From contig JBFMFU010000096.1 of the NCBI GenBank assembly GCA_040751985.1, positions 88,612 to 152,611 of the forward strand: a stretch of DNA of 64,000 nucleotides. Reading direction: 5' to 3'. The position numbers and the translations under genes were made by a program. The notes below the pieces were generated by a model. It was given only the letters and a program-made list of their open reading frames with translations. It did no database searches and had not been told where the DNA came from. Source of the DNA: Desulfoferula sp040751985 (GTDB taxonomy: Bacteria > Desulfobacterota > Desulfarculia > Desulfarculales > Desulfarculaceae). Each line of letters starts with the position of its first letter. Position 1 is the first letter of the stretch. Positions 1 through 9,429 of this stretch are shown here, one piece after another.

Positions 1-2160
1 GACCGTGCCCTCCTGGAGGACCGGCCGCAGCAGGCCGCTGGCCAGCAGCCGCTCCCGGCTCAGGGCCGGCGGAAAGGCGCTGAGCCAGTAGGGGAAGGCC
101 TGCTCGTCGTCGTGGAAGCTGACCAGCCCCACCCGCAGCCGGCGCAGGATGTCCAGGGCCTGGGGCGTGACCTGGCCCAGGTTCAAATCGCGCAGGGGCC
201 GGTATATCTCCTGGCCATAGCGCCGGAGGGCCAGGGGCGAGTAGCCGTTGACCGACAGGGCCCGGGTGCCGGTGATGGTCAGCTCGTACAGCGAACCCTG
301 GTGGGCGTCGGCCGGCCAGATGGGCAGCTCCAGCAGGCGCTCCTTGGCGGCCGGCCCGGTGGGCAGGTTCTTTTTGATGGCCGCCTGCAGGCCGGGTCGG
401 ATGCTGGCCAGGGACAGCCCCGGCGGCCCCGGCGGCCAAAAGCCCCAGACCATGAGCCCGGCCAGGACCAGCACCAAACCGATCCCGGCCGCTGGCCGCG
501 CGGACCAGCGCCGCCTGACCTCCCGCAGCAGCCAGGCCGCCACTAGGCCCAGGAACAGGACCCCCAGCAGGGCCAGGCGTCCGGGCACCCGCGGGTAGTT
601 GAAAAAGGGCAGGTGGCGGTAGAGCAGGCCGTAGAGGGGGAAGGACGGCAGATTGGGGCCCAGGCTCAGCAGGGTGAAGCCCACGCCCAGCCCGGCCCAC
701 AGGGAGGCCCGGCCGGCCCCGCGCAGGCGCTCCGGCCGGGCCAGGCCCAGCCAGGCCAGGGCGGCCAGGGCCAGGCCCACCAAGGTCCAGCCCAGGAAGG
801 CCAAGCGCTCCATGCTGGGGTCGAACAGGTCGAACAGGCTGGGGGCGAAGAAGCCCACCTCGGCCAGGCTGCGGCCGCCGCCGGCCTGGCTGGGGGCCAG
901 GACGGCGCCCAGGCTGCCCAGGATGAAGGCCGCGGCCAGGGCCAGGCCCAGGGCCGGTAGGAGCAAGGGCTTGAGCAGTGCCCAAGCTTCCTGGCCCGGC
1001 GCTCGCCAGACCGGCCGCAGCCGCCGCACCAGCCGCCACAGGCCCCAGGCGATCAATACCAGCAGCAGGCCGGCCCCCAAGTGGGGCGGGCTCCAGACCA
1101 GGCGCAGGGCATAGACCGGGGCCAGGGCCAGGGGGGCCAGGCCCGCGGCCGCCGCCACCCGCGCCTGGGCCAGGTCCAGGCTGCTCAAGGCCCGCACCAG
1201 GGCCGCCAGCAGCAGCCACCAGGTCCAGGCCAGGATCAGATATAGGGCCAGGCCGAGCAGCAGCTGGCCAACGGAAAAGTCCGCACCCGGCGCCGGCCAC
1301 TGGCGCAGATAGGCGAAGACCCCCAGCCCCAGGCCCGCGGCCAGCACCGGCAGCCAGGGCCGGCCTTGGTCCAGGGCCTCCGCCTCGGCGGGTCCTTGGG
1401 GCGCAGGGCGCAGCAGGACTCGGAGCGGCGCGTAGACCACCAGCAGCAGGGCCAGGTAGTAGATCAGGTGCGGGTCCAGCATGGCCGAGACCAACAGCGC
1501 CCCGCCGGCGCCCGCGCCCCAGGCCAGCCAGGTGGAGCGCTGCTGGGCCTGGCTGGCCTGCCAGGCCCGCTCCAGGCACCACAGGCACAGGGGCAGGATG
1601 AAGGCCGCGAAGCCGTAGAGGTGGCCGCCGGCCACCTCCGAGGTGCGCGCCGGCAGCAGGGCGAAGCACAGACCGGTCAGCAGGGCGGCCCAGCGATCGT
1701 GCAACAGGTCCCGGGCCCAGACATAGGCCAGCAGGCCGGCCAGGACGAAGGACAAAAGCACCAGCAGGTTATAGGCGGTCAGGGGCCCCAGGGGCCGCAG
1801 CAGCACGTACAGGGCCGAAAAAGGGAACAGGGCATAGACCCCCTGCAGCCCCGGCGAGAGAAAGGTGTTGAACTCATAAGGGTTGCTGAACAGGCGCGAG
1901 GGCCCGGTCAGGTTGTCCACCAGCAGCCAGCACCAGTAGTAGAACTGCAGGTGGTCGCCTGGCACCAGGGTGGGCGGCGGCGGGCCCGGCTGGGTCTGGT
2001 AGGTGGGCGCGGCGTGAAAGCTGCTGGGGATGGCCCGGTTCAGGAACTGGGACAGGGGCCAGGTGTAGGCCATAGCCAGGGCCAGCAGCAGTATGGCCAC
2101 ATACAGCAGCCACCGCCACTGAAACCCGCGCCTGTCCCGCTTATTCCCCGGCTCCGGCAA
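1..2160 (-). CDS. Large polytopic membrane protein, YfhO/GT-C-like, 3' end outside window
   Basis: The reading frame is open from 2160 down to base 1 (720 codons), so the gene is cut by the window edge. The best start is TTG at 2160, preceded by an AGGGAG-type ribosome site; no ATG precedes the first membrane segment. The first helix is followed by the motif GDHLQFYYWCWLLVDN and a YEFNTF motif, both shared with the next gene upstream (2181-5258). Many hydrophobic helices follow, and near the edge the frame reads RERLLASGLLRPVLQEG, again colinear with the neighbour. It is therefore a tandem paralogue. Family knowledge suggests a lipid-linked-sugar glycosyltransferase or YfhO-like role in surface glycan assembly; the substrate is unknown. 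Confidence 0.7.
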   Translation of the reverse strand, partial: MPEPGNKRDRRGFQWRWLLYVAILLLALAMAYTWPLSQFLNRAIPSSFHAAPTYQTQPGPPPPTLVPGDHLQFYYWCWLLVDNLTGPSRLFSNPYEFNTFLSPGLQGVYALFPFSALYVLLRPLGPLTAYNLLVLLSFVLAGLLAYVWARDLLHDRWAALLTGLCFALLPARTSEVAGGHLYGFAAFILPLCLWCLERAWQASQAQQRSTWLAWGAGAGGALLVSAMLDPHLIYYLALLLVVYAPLRVLLRPAPQGPAEAEALDQGRPWLPVLAAGLGLGVFAYLRQWPAPGADFSVGQLLLGLALYLILAWTWWLLLAALVRALSSLDLAQARVAAAAGLAPLALAPVYALRLVWSPPHLGAGLLLVLIAWGLWRLVRRLRPVWRAPGQEAWALLKPLLLPALGLALAAAFILGSLGAVLAPSQAGGGRSLAEVGFFAPSLFDLFDPSMERLAFLGWTLVGLALAALAWLGLARPERLRGAGRASLWAGLGVGFTLLSLGPNLPSFPLYGLLYRHLPFFNYPRVPGRLALLGVLFLGLVAAWLLREVRRRWSARPAAGIGLVLVLAGLMVWGFWPPGPPGLSLASIRPGLQAAIKKNLPTGPAAKERLLELPIWPADAHQGSLYELTITGTRALSVNGYSPLALRRYGQEIYRPLRDLNLGQVTPQALDILRRLRVGLVSFHDDEQAFPYWLSAFPPALSRERLLASGLLRPVLQEGTV

Positions 2161-2180
2161 AAGAGACTCTCCCTGGTTCC

Positions 2181-5100
2181 TCAGGGCGCGGGCTGCACCG
2201 AGACGCCGGCCAGCTTCAGGGAGGCGCCTTGGCCGTACAGCACCCGCAGGTCCAATTCTGCCTGCCGGGGCAGGGTGAAGTCCACGGCAATGTCTCGGTA
2301 GTCCATAGCCAACTGGCTGGCCTTCACCTGGCGATGCCCCAGGACCAGGCGGCCCAGGTCCGTGGCCACCACCAGCTCGGCCGCGGGGGCCTGGGCCGGG
2401 CTGGGCTCCAAGAGGGCCAGGCGGAAGCGGGCCTGGTAGCGGCCGGCGGGGTAGGTCTGTTGCGGGCCGTGCACCAGATACAGCGGCGGGGTGTAGCCCC
2501 GGCGGGCGGCCACGGCCAGGCCGCCGGGCACGGTGGGGTCGGCCAGCAGATCGCCGGCCTGGCGCCAGAGCTGGCTGGCCGCGTAAAAGGCCTGCGGCTG
2601 GGCCTGGTCAGCGAAGCCCACCAGCACCAGGTTCAGCTCCAGGTCGCTGAGGCCGCTAGCATAGGTGCGCAGCTCTAGGCGGGTGACTGCCTCTAGCTTC
2701 AGGCGCAGGCCCACGTCGTGCCAGGCGCCGTCGGCCGGCAGCCGCTCCGGGGTGAGCGCGGCGCTGGCCAGCACCCGACCCTGTTGGTCGCTGACCTCCA
2801 CCCGGCCCGGTGCCGGCCCCGGCCCCCGGCGCAGGCGGAAGCGCACCAGGTAATCGCCCGGCGGCAGGGGGCGCTCCGGCCCCCGGCTGAGCCAACCCGC
2901 CTGGTCGCGGCCGGCCCGCATCTGGGCCACGTTGCCGGCAAAGCGGCTCAGGCGCGGACCCAGGGGGGCGCCGGGCCGCATTGGCTCGCCGAACAAGAGT
3001 CCCCAGCCCGAGGCCCGCTTGTCCTCCACCAGGCGGCCGGTGTCGCGGCCCAGCCAGGCCGCGGGCCAGAGAATGGTGGCCGGCGAGCTGAGCGAGCTCT
3101 CACGGCCATCCGGGCGGGCCTGGTAGTCCGGCCGCAGCAGGAAGACGTTGCCCTCCTGGCGCAAAAGGCGAAAGGCGCCGCTGGCCTGCAGGCGCTGTCG
3201 GGCCAGGTCCGGCGGGAAGGGGCTCACCTTGCTGGGGTAGACCTCGGCGTCGCTATAGAAGGCCACCAGCCCCACCTTGAGGCGCTGCATGGTTTGCAGG
3301 GCGGTCTGGTTCACCTCGCCCAGGTCCAGGGGGTACAGGGGCCAGAATACCTGCTGCACGTAGGCCCTGGGCACCAGGGGCGCATAGCCGTTGACCAGGC
3401 GGGCCCGGGTGCGGGTGACCAGGAACTCGTACACCGAGGACTGGTGCGAGTCGCCGGGCCAGATGGGCAGGCCCAGCAGGCGCTGGGGGTCCTTAGGTCC
3501 GGCGGGCAGGGCCCCCCGCACCGCGGCCTCCAGGGGTCCGGGCGGCGGCACCAGGCAGATGCCGGTGCGGGCCGGCGGCCAGAGGTCCCAGACGATCAGG
3601 GCCGACAGGGCCAGGCCCAGGGCAATGAGCGCCCCCCGCCGGTTGCGCAGGGGCCGGGCCAGCCCGCGCAGGGCCCAGCCGCCGGCCAGGGCCAGCAGCA
3701 GCACCGCCAGGATGACCAGCCGTCCCGGCACCCGGGGGAAGTTGAAGAAGGGCAGGTGCCGGTACAGGAAGCCGTACAGGGGCAGTTGGGGCAGGTTGGG
3801 GCCCAGGCAGAGCAGCCCGGCCAATAGGCCCAGGGCCGTCCACAGGGCGGCCAGCATGCCGCCCTTGGCCTTGGCCGGCCGGCCCAGGGCCAAGAGCACC
3901 AGCCCGGCCAGGGCCAGGGCCAGGAGCACCAGCCCCAGGTACACGATCTGCTCGGAGTGGGCCGCCTGGGGGCTGAACAGGTCGCCCAGGCGCGGCGAGA
4001 ACAGCCGCACCTCGGCCAGGGCCCGGCCGGCCCCAGCGATGCTGGCGTCCATGACCCGGTGTTTGTTGATGAGCATGGCCACCACGCCCAGGCCCCAGCC
4101 CAGGCCCAGGGGAATCAGCGGCGCCCAGGTGCCCGCGGGCCAGGCCGGCATCTGGCGGGCCCGCCACAGCTTGGGCAAAGAGAACGCCGCGCCCAGGACC
4201 AGCACGGCCAGGGCCAGCAGCTTGCCCAGGTGGGGTATGGGCAGCCAGAATTGCACGCCATACAGCGGGCCTAGCAGCAACGGCAGCAGGCCCTGGGCCA
4301 GGACCCGGCGGCAGGCGGCCGGTCCCAGGCTGGTCAGGGCCACGGCCAGCCAGGACAAGAGCAGCCACAGCACCAGCGTCACCACCAGGCCCAGGCCCAG
4401 GCTGCCGGCCAGGCCGCCGGCGGCCGCGGCCCCGGCGCGCAGCGCGGCCAGGTGCAGGGCCGCGCCCAGGGCCAGGCCCGCGGCCAGCACCTTGGCCAGG
4501 CTGGTCCAGTCCGGGGCCGCCTCTTCCTGTGGCGCGTCCTCGCGGCCGCGCATGATCAGGCGCAGGGGCACGTACAGGCCCAGCAGGAGGGTGCTGTAGT
4601 AAAAGAGATGCCCCTCCATCAGGCCCAGGGAGAGCAGGGCCAGGCCTGCGCCTGCGCCCCAGAGCCAGGGCCGCCGCTGCCAGCCCCGCTCCAGGCACCA
4701 CAGGCACAATGGCAGCAGGAAGGCCACGAAGCCGAACAGGTGGCCGGAGAGCACCTGGGAGGCCCGGAAGGGCAGCAGGGCGAAGATCAGGGCCGCGGGC
4801 CAGGCGGCCAGGTCGTCGTGCAGCGCCTGGCGGGCCAGGGCAAAGGCCATTAGCCCGGCCAGCAAATAGCTTAGCAGCACCAGGGCGTTGTAGGCCGGCA
4901 GGGCCCCCAGGGGCCGCAGGGCCAGATACAAGAGGGACAAGGGGAAGTTGGCGTACAGGGCGATGCCCTGCGGGTGCAGGAAGGTGGAGAACTCGTAGGG
5001 GTTAGTGAACAGGGGTGAGGGCCCCAGCAGGTTGTCAATGAACAGCCAGCACCAGTAATAGAACTGCAGGTGGTCGCCGGGGATCAGCGGCACCTGCTCG

Positions 5101-5258
5101 TAGCCCGGCACCGGCCAGTAGACATAGGGCAGGCCGCGGCCGAAGTTGGCGGCCAGGGGCCAGGTATAGACCACGGCCAGAGCCAGCAGCAAGAGGCCCA
5201 ACAGCGCCGCCAGCCCCGCGCTGAACCGGTCCGCGGGCGGCTGATTGCCCTGGCTCAC
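2181..5258 (-). CDS. 1025-aa polytopic membrane protein, YfhO/GT-C-like
   Basis: Residues 10-30 form the first membrane helix. It is followed by the motif GDHLQFYYWCWLFIDN and a long series of hydrophobic helices up to about residue 560. The C-terminal 450 residues are soluble and probably extracytoplasmic, with beta-rich segments such as the PPGDYLVRFRLRRG region that resemble a carbohydrate-binding sandwich. The start is GTG at 5258, overlapping the TGA of the upstream gene (GTGA), so translation is probably coupled. It lies in a minus-strand operon with two other large membrane proteins and shares its overall plan with the gene at 1-2160. The likely role is sugar transfer or glycolipid modification at the cell surface. 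The specific reaction cannot be read from the sequence. Confidence 0.7.
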   Translation of the reverse strand: MSQGNQPPADRFSAGLAALLGLLLLALAVVYTWPLAANFGRGLPYVYWPVPGYEQVPLIPGDHLQFYYWCWLFIDNLLGPSPLFTNPYEFSTFLHPQGIALYANFPLSLLYLALRPLGALPAYNALVLLSYLLAGLMAFALARQALHDDLAAWPAALIFALLPFRASQVLSGHLFGFVAFLLPLCLWCLERGWQRRPWLWGAGAGLALLSLGLMEGHLFYYSTLLLGLYVPLRLIMRGREDAPQEEAAPDWTSLAKVLAAGLALGAALHLAALRAGAAAAGGLAGSLGLGLVVTLVLWLLLSWLAVALTSLGPAACRRVLAQGLLPLLLGPLYGVQFWLPIPHLGKLLALAVLVLGAAFSLPKLWRARQMPAWPAGTWAPLIPLGLGWGLGVVAMLINKHRVMDASIAGAGRALAEVRLFSPRLGDLFSPQAAHSEQIVYLGLVLLALALAGLVLLALGRPAKAKGGMLAALWTALGLLAGLLCLGPNLPQLPLYGFLYRHLPFFNFPRVPGRLVILAVLLLALAGGWALRGLARPLRNRRGALIALGLALSALIVWDLWPPARTGICLVPPPGPLEAAVRGALPAGPKDPQRLLGLPIWPGDSHQSSVYEFLVTRTRARLVNGYAPLVPRAYVQQVFWPLYPLDLGEVNQTALQTMQRLKVGLVAFYSDAEVYPSKVSPFPPDLARQRLQASGAFRLLRQEGNVFLLRPDYQARPDGRESSLSSPATILWPAAWLGRDTGRLVEDKRASGWGLLFGEPMRPGAPLGPRLSRFAGNVAQMRAGRDQAGWLSRGPERPLPPGDYLVRFRLRRGPGPAPGRVEVSDQQGRVLASAALTPERLPADGAWHDVGLRLKLEAVTRLELRTYASGLSDLELNLVLVGFADQAQPQAFYAASQLWRQAGDLLADPTVPGGLAVAARRGYTPPLYLVHGPQQTYPAGRYQARFRLALLEPSPAQAPAAELVVATDLGRLVLGHRQVKASQLAMDYRDIAVDFTLPRQAELDLRVLYGQGASLKLAGVSVQPAP

Positions 5259-7708
5259 GGGGTGCTGGCCTTTACCGTTTCCAGTTGCGGGACGATGGAC
5301 AGGGAGTGCAGGACCAGCCGGTACTTGCCGGTGGTCCCCAGGCGCACCTCAAACTGGCGGGCTCCCTGGGGCAGGTCGAAATCCAGGACCACGGGCTTCC
5401 CCAGTTCTTGGCCGCTCACCTGGCTGCGGGTGAGCACCTGGCGTCCCTTGTCCTGGCTCGCGTCCAGCCAGGCCACGGGCTGCGGGCCCCGGTAGGGGCT
5501 GCTGAGGCGGGCGAAGACCTGGTAGCGCCCCGGAGGCAGGTTGAGGTACTGGCCCCAGAGGAACAGCTTGGGCGCGGGCAGGGCCGGCACCTCCACTTCC
5601 GAGGACCCTGCGCGCACCGGTTTGGCCGGCGGGCGGGCATAGCGGGCCGGGGGCAGGGAAAGCTCCAGCAGGGCCTGCTGCGGCTGCGGACCCGCCGGCC
5701 CCAGGCGCCAGGACATGCCCTGGCCCGGGAATATCCGCGCCCGCTCCCACAGGGTGATGCGGTGGGCCGGGTTGTTGTAGGCGGTCAGGCCAGGACCCAC
5801 GCGGTCGGCCGCAATGGCCGCCCCGGCCACCATCAGGAAGGCGGCCAGCAGGCAGATCAGGGCCGACACCGGCGCGAAGCGCTGGCCGTCTATCTGCAAG
5901 GCCAACACCACCACCCCGGCCAGGCACAGCCAGATCAGACCCAACTGGGCGTTAACCGCGGGCTGCTGGTTGGCGAAGACATAGGCCGGCAGCAGGTTTT
6001 CCACCAAGGGGAACTGCAGGCCCTGGCCCAGCACCACCTTGTGCCCGTAAACCGCCGAGGGATGGTGCATGACCAAGGCCGCCGCCGCCGCGGTGAGCAC
6101 CGCCAGCATCACCGTGACCAGCATGAAGCGGCGCGGGGCCCAGCGGGCGCCGGCGGCCATGCCCAGGGCCAGGAAGGGCACTGCCGCCACCAGGTAGCGG
6201 GCGGGCGGGTTGATGCCCCCGAACCAGTCCGCGTACAGGCCGGCGGTGAGGTAGGTGGCCACGGCCATGAGCATCACCCAGAAGCCGTCTCCCGGCCGCC
6301 GGCGCAGCAGCCAGATCAGGCCGGCCACCGCGGCTATCCAAATGGGCCCGTAGGGCAAGAGCCCCTCGCCGGCGTCCACCCACAACCCGCTGAGCCCCTC
6401 CCAGGCCCCGCGCGGGTTCAGATAGGCGCCCTGGGCGTGGACCTGGGCCGTGGGCAGGGGCGAGCCGTACAGGTGGCTGAAATAGGTGCTCAGCAGCCAG
6501 GCTGAGACGATGCAGGGCAGGAAGAAGGCCATGAGGCCGCCGAAGCTCCGCCAGTGGCCCCGGGTCAGGGCGTACACCGACAGCAGCACCGACAGCAGGA
6601 TGAAGCGTTCGTGGAACCAGGCCAGATAGGCAGCCAGCACCCCGGCCAGCAACAGGGTGCCCAACTGGCCCGGCTGGGCCACGCGCAGGCGGCGGAAGGC
6701 GGCCACGCTGAAGGCCGCGGCAGCCATCTCCGGGAACAGCAGGTTGGAGTAGAGCAGGCCGGGCAGGGCCAAAGAAGACGCCGCCGCCGCCAGCAGGGCC
6801 GGCCCCTCGCGGCCGGTGTAGAAGCGGGCCAGCCAGAAAACTTCCAGCACCATCCAGGCTCCTAGCAGCCAGACCAAAATGGTGGCTAGCTTGCGCGGAC
6901 CCAGATCAGTATACAACCCCCAGGCGTAAAAGGGCGAGAGCAGGGCGGGCAGGCCCGGCCGGTGGTTGGAGGCCCAGGCCCGGTCCTGGGTCCAGGTGCC
7001 GTGGCCGGTCACCAGGCGGGCCGGGTCGCTGAAGTTGGAGCTTTCGCGCAGCAGGATGCTGTCCATCAGGTCCAGGCTGCGGTCCACGGCCAGGCTGTGG
7101 GTGCTCAGCAGATAAGAAGGCTCGTCGCCGGCCATGAGGTAGCCGGTCTGGCCGCTGACCTCGTTGAGGCGCAGGCCCACCCCGGCGAACACCCCCAGGG
7201 TCAGCAGGAACACCAGCGGCGCCAGCCAAAAACGGTGGTCGCCAAGGCCTCGCCGCAGCAGCTCCGGCGCGGCCAGGCGGGTTTGCAGCAGCACGGCGCC
7301 GGCCACGGCCAGGGCGGCCAGGGGCCAGGCCTCGCGGCCCAGGGCCAGGGGCGCGGTGCTGTAGCCGTAAAGGGGCCAGCACAGCTCCATCAGGGGCACC
7401 AGCAAGAGGGCCAGGGAGGGCCACCAGGCGCGGTAGGCCCGGCGAAAGGCCTGGGGGCGCTCCAGGGCCTGCTGGGACAGCCAGTGCCGCTGCCAGAGCG
7501 CCACCAACAACTGCAGCAGCCAGGCGCCCAGGCCGATGGCCGCGGTCTGCCACCAGGGCGGCCAGACCCACAGCACCGCCACCTGGCCGTCGGGTTGGGT
7601 GGTCATGACCAGGGCCCAGCGGGAGGCCGCGAAGACCGCCCAACTGAAGCCGGCCAGCAAGGTGGCTGGCTGCCAGTAACCGGTGGTTTTCGATCGGCTT
7701 TGACTCAT
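5255..7708 (-). CDS. GT-C (GT39-like) membrane glycosyltransferase, 817 aa
   Basis: The N-terminal 150 residues hold several helices. A conserved loop then reads AGDEPSYLLSTHSLAVDRSLDL; the acidic DEP motif in the first large outer loop is the classical GT-C/ArnT-type catalytic signature. Further helices follow to about residue 560, then a soluble tail with beta-strand-rich segments. The frame is open up to 7867, but the extra 53 residues lie inside the neighbouring gene and are low-complexity, so ATG at 7708, which overlaps the upstream stop as ATGA, is the real start. It probably uses a polyprenyl-phosphate sugar donor on the periplasmic side. The acceptor is unknown. Confidence 0.72.
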   Translation of the reverse strand: MSQSRSKTTGYWQPATLLAGFSWAVFAASRWALVMTTQPDGQVAVLWVWPPWWQTAAIGLGAWLLQLLVALWQRHWLSQQALERPQAFRRAYRAWWPSLALLLVPLMELCWPLYGYSTAPLALGREAWPLAALAVAGAVLLQTRLAAPELLRRGLGDHRFWLAPLVFLLTLGVFAGVGLRLNEVSGQTGYLMAGDEPSYLLSTHSLAVDRSLDLMDSILLRESSNFSDPARLVTGHGTWTQDRAWASNHRPGLPALLSPFYAWGLYTDLGPRKLATILVWLLGAWMVLEVFWLARFYTGREGPALLAAAASSLALPGLLYSNLLFPEMAAAAFSVAAFRRLRVAQPGQLGTLLLAGVLAAYLAWFHERFILLSVLLSVYALTRGHWRSFGGLMAFFLPCIVSAWLLSTYFSHLYGSPLPTAQVHAQGAYLNPRGAWEGLSGLWVDAGEGLLPYGPIWIAAVAGLIWLLRRRPGDGFWVMLMAVATYLTAGLYADWFGGINPPARYLVAAVPFLALGMAAGARWAPRRFMLVTVMLAVLTAAAAALVMHHPSAVYGHKVVLGQGLQFPLVENLLPAYVFANQQPAVNAQLGLIWLCLAGVVVLALQIDGQRFAPVSALICLLAAFLMVAGAAIAADRVGPGLTAYNNPAHRITLWERARIFPGQGMSWRLGPAGPQPQQALLELSLPPARYARPPAKPVRAGSSEVEVPALPAPKLFLWGQYLNLPPGRYQVFARLSSPYRGPQPVAWLDASQDKGRQVLTRSQVSGQELGKPVVLDFDLPQGARQFEVRLGTTGKYRLVLHSLSIVPQLETVKASTP

Positions 7709-8157
7709 GGTTCGGGCAGCCCCAATTGGGAACGCCATGGGTCCCAGCGCTTGTGGCGCAACCAAAAGTTGTAGAGTTTGGCGTCGGCCTGGCGAGCGCG
7801 GACCAAGGCCTGACGTGCCATCTGCTGGTGTCCGGCCCGCGTTTCCAGCCAGGCCAGCTCCAGCCATAAGAGCACCGGATAGGTGCCTTTATACGTCTTC
7901 ATCTCCCGCCAGATGCGGTCCAACTCCGCCCGCGGGAGCCGGCCGCCCTGCGCCACACTGGCGGCATGGGCCAGGCCTAACAGCGGCAGAACCCGGTAGG
8001 CCGGCGCCCAATGCTGCGCCAGGCGGCGCTGAGCGGCTTTCTGCCGCAGGTCCGGTCCCTTGTAAAAGGCCCAGAACACTGCGGCCGCCACCAGCAGCAC
8101 CAACAACCCAATGACCCACGGAGGCAGCCTTGCAGGCTGCTGGCTGGATTCGTCCAT
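7705..8157 (-). CDS. Small single-pass membrane protein of glycan operon
   Basis: A 150-residue protein with one membrane helix near the N-terminus (PPWVIGLLVLLVAAAVFWAF) and a helical soluble part. The soluble part contains a TPR-like stretch (WLELAWLETRAGHQQMARQALVRARQADA). ATG at 8157 has no clear SD; an alternative TTG at 8208 has a close GAAGG and would add 17 residues. The stop overlaps the start of the downstream glycosyltransferase (ATGA), which argues that it is a genuine, translationally coupled gene. I do not recognise a named family. A scaffold or assembly role for the neighbouring membrane enzymes is only a guess. Confidence 0.55.
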   Translation of the reverse strand: MDESSQQPARLPPWVIGLLVLLVAAAVFWAFYKGPDLRQKAAQRRLAQHWAPAYRVLPLLGLAHAASVAQGGRLPRAELDRIWREMKTYKGTYPVLLWLELAWLETRAGHQQMARQALVRARQADAKLYNFWLRHKRWDPWRSQLGLPEP

Positions 8158-8249
8158 GAGGGAGAGCTTCAAATTACCGCTCCAGCCAACCTCCGACAGG
8201 CCTTGCAAGCCTTCGAATATAATATTGAAGCATGTTATGACCTAGAGCG

Positions 8250-9287
8250 TCAAGCTGATCTATGTGTATTTTTTGCGCCATCGGAACCGGCGCGCAGACC
8301 GCCGGAAAGGTACCAGGGCACCGCTGGCAGAGCGCTGACCAGGGCGGTCAGGTTGGTGACCAGGCCCAGCAGGAAGGCCTGGGTGGAGTCCAGACCCACC
8401 AGGCTGAACAGGGCCATGTACAGGCCCTCTAACACCCCGAAGCTGGAGAAGGAAACCGGCAGGCGCGCCAGCAGGAACACCACCGGGGTCACGGCCGCGG
8501 CTTGAATCAGACTCAATGGGATGTTCAGGGCCAGGGCCGCCAGCCAGTTACCCACGATGGGCGCGGCCTGCTCCAGGAAGGACAGCAGCAGAAACCAGGC
8601 CAAGACCCCGCGGTGCCGGCGATAATCGTGGTAGGCCTTGATGAAGCGCGAGAGCCAGGCCAGCAGGCGGCCCCCAGCCAGCAGGCGCTGCTCCAGGCGC
8701 TGGTGCAGGCGGCCGGCCAGGGCCGAGAAGGAGACGATCACCGCGCCGGCCCCGCCCAGCAGGATGGCCAGGGACCAGACGAAGAACTCCCGGGGCAGCC
8801 GGCTGGTCAGGCCGGTGAGTAGCACCAGGCCGATCACCGCGGCCAGGGCCGCGGCCACGAAGCCCAGGGCGCGCTCCAAGAGCACCGAGGCCGCGACCAT
8901 CTCGCTGGGGCGCTGGGGCCCGGCCACCAGGGTCACCCGCAGGGCGTCGGCCCCCAGGGTGGTGGGCAGAAAGCAGCCGGCGAAGCCCGCCAGATAATAG
9001 GACTTCAGGGCCTCGGCCCAGCCCAGGGGCAGGCCCCGGGCCAGCACCAGCAGCCGCCACTTGTAGGCCATCAGGAAGCGGTCAGCGGTGCTCCAGGCCA
9101 GCAGCAGCAAGAGAAACTGCCAGCGGCAGCCCGCCAGCACCCGCTCGGCCTGGCCCAGGTCCACGAAGAAAAGGAGCAGGACCAGCAGGAGCCCGGCGCT
9201 GATGGCGGCCCGCAGACAAGTTTTGGCTTTCTTGTGCAAAAGCGCCCCCTGATTCCGGCTCCTTAGCAACCCCCGCCACGTTAGCAC
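8250..9287 (-). CDS. Flippase-like membrane protein (lysylphosphatidylglycerol synthase TM-region family)
   Basis: This 345-residue protein has about eight hydrophobic helices. Its family signatures include WRLLVLARGLPLGWAEALKSYYLAGFAGCFLPTTLGADALR and, later, LPVSFSSFGVLEGLYMALFSLVGL; together they mark the UPF0104/AglD/MprF flippase-like membrane domain. Members usually sit in glycolipid or exopolysaccharide loci, as here. The start is uncertain. GTG at 9287 gives the longest product, but TTG at 9239 has a better SD (AGGGGG, five bases away). A second member of the same family is encoded at 12177-13253 on the other strand, so this glycan region holds two diverged copies. Confidence 0.75.
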   Translation of the reverse strand: MLTWRGLLRSRNQGALLHKKAKTCLRAAISAGLLLVLLLFFVDLGQAERVLAGCRWQFLLLLLAWSTADRFLMAYKWRLLVLARGLPLGWAEALKSYYLAGFAGCFLPTTLGADALRVTLVAGPQRPSEMVAASVLLERALGFVAAALAAVIGLVLLTGLTSRLPREFFVWSLAILLGGAGAVIVSFSALAGRLHQRLEQRLLAGGRLLAWLSRFIKAYHDYRRHRGVLAWFLLLSFLEQAAPIVGNWLAALALNIPLSLIQAAAVTPVVFLLARLPVSFSSFGVLEGLYMALFSLVGLDSTQAFLLGLVTNLTALVSALPAVPWYLSGGLRAGSDGAKNTHRSA

Positions 9288-9429
9288 CTGCCCGCCACAG
9301 CGTCAACGCAGCCCCGCGGGCCCCGGCGTTTGCACTTGCCAGGTGGGGTATGATTCATTAGGCTTACCCAATTCCCAGGCCGCGGGCCCGCGGCCCAACG
9401 GCCAAGGCAAGGGAGACAGGCAGGGCGCT

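Noticed and set aside
1366..2301. Long plus-strand frame opposite the glycan genes
   Set aside because: Gln/Gly/Ala-rich composition typical of antisense frames in GC-rich DNA. The minus strand codes for a clear membrane protein here.
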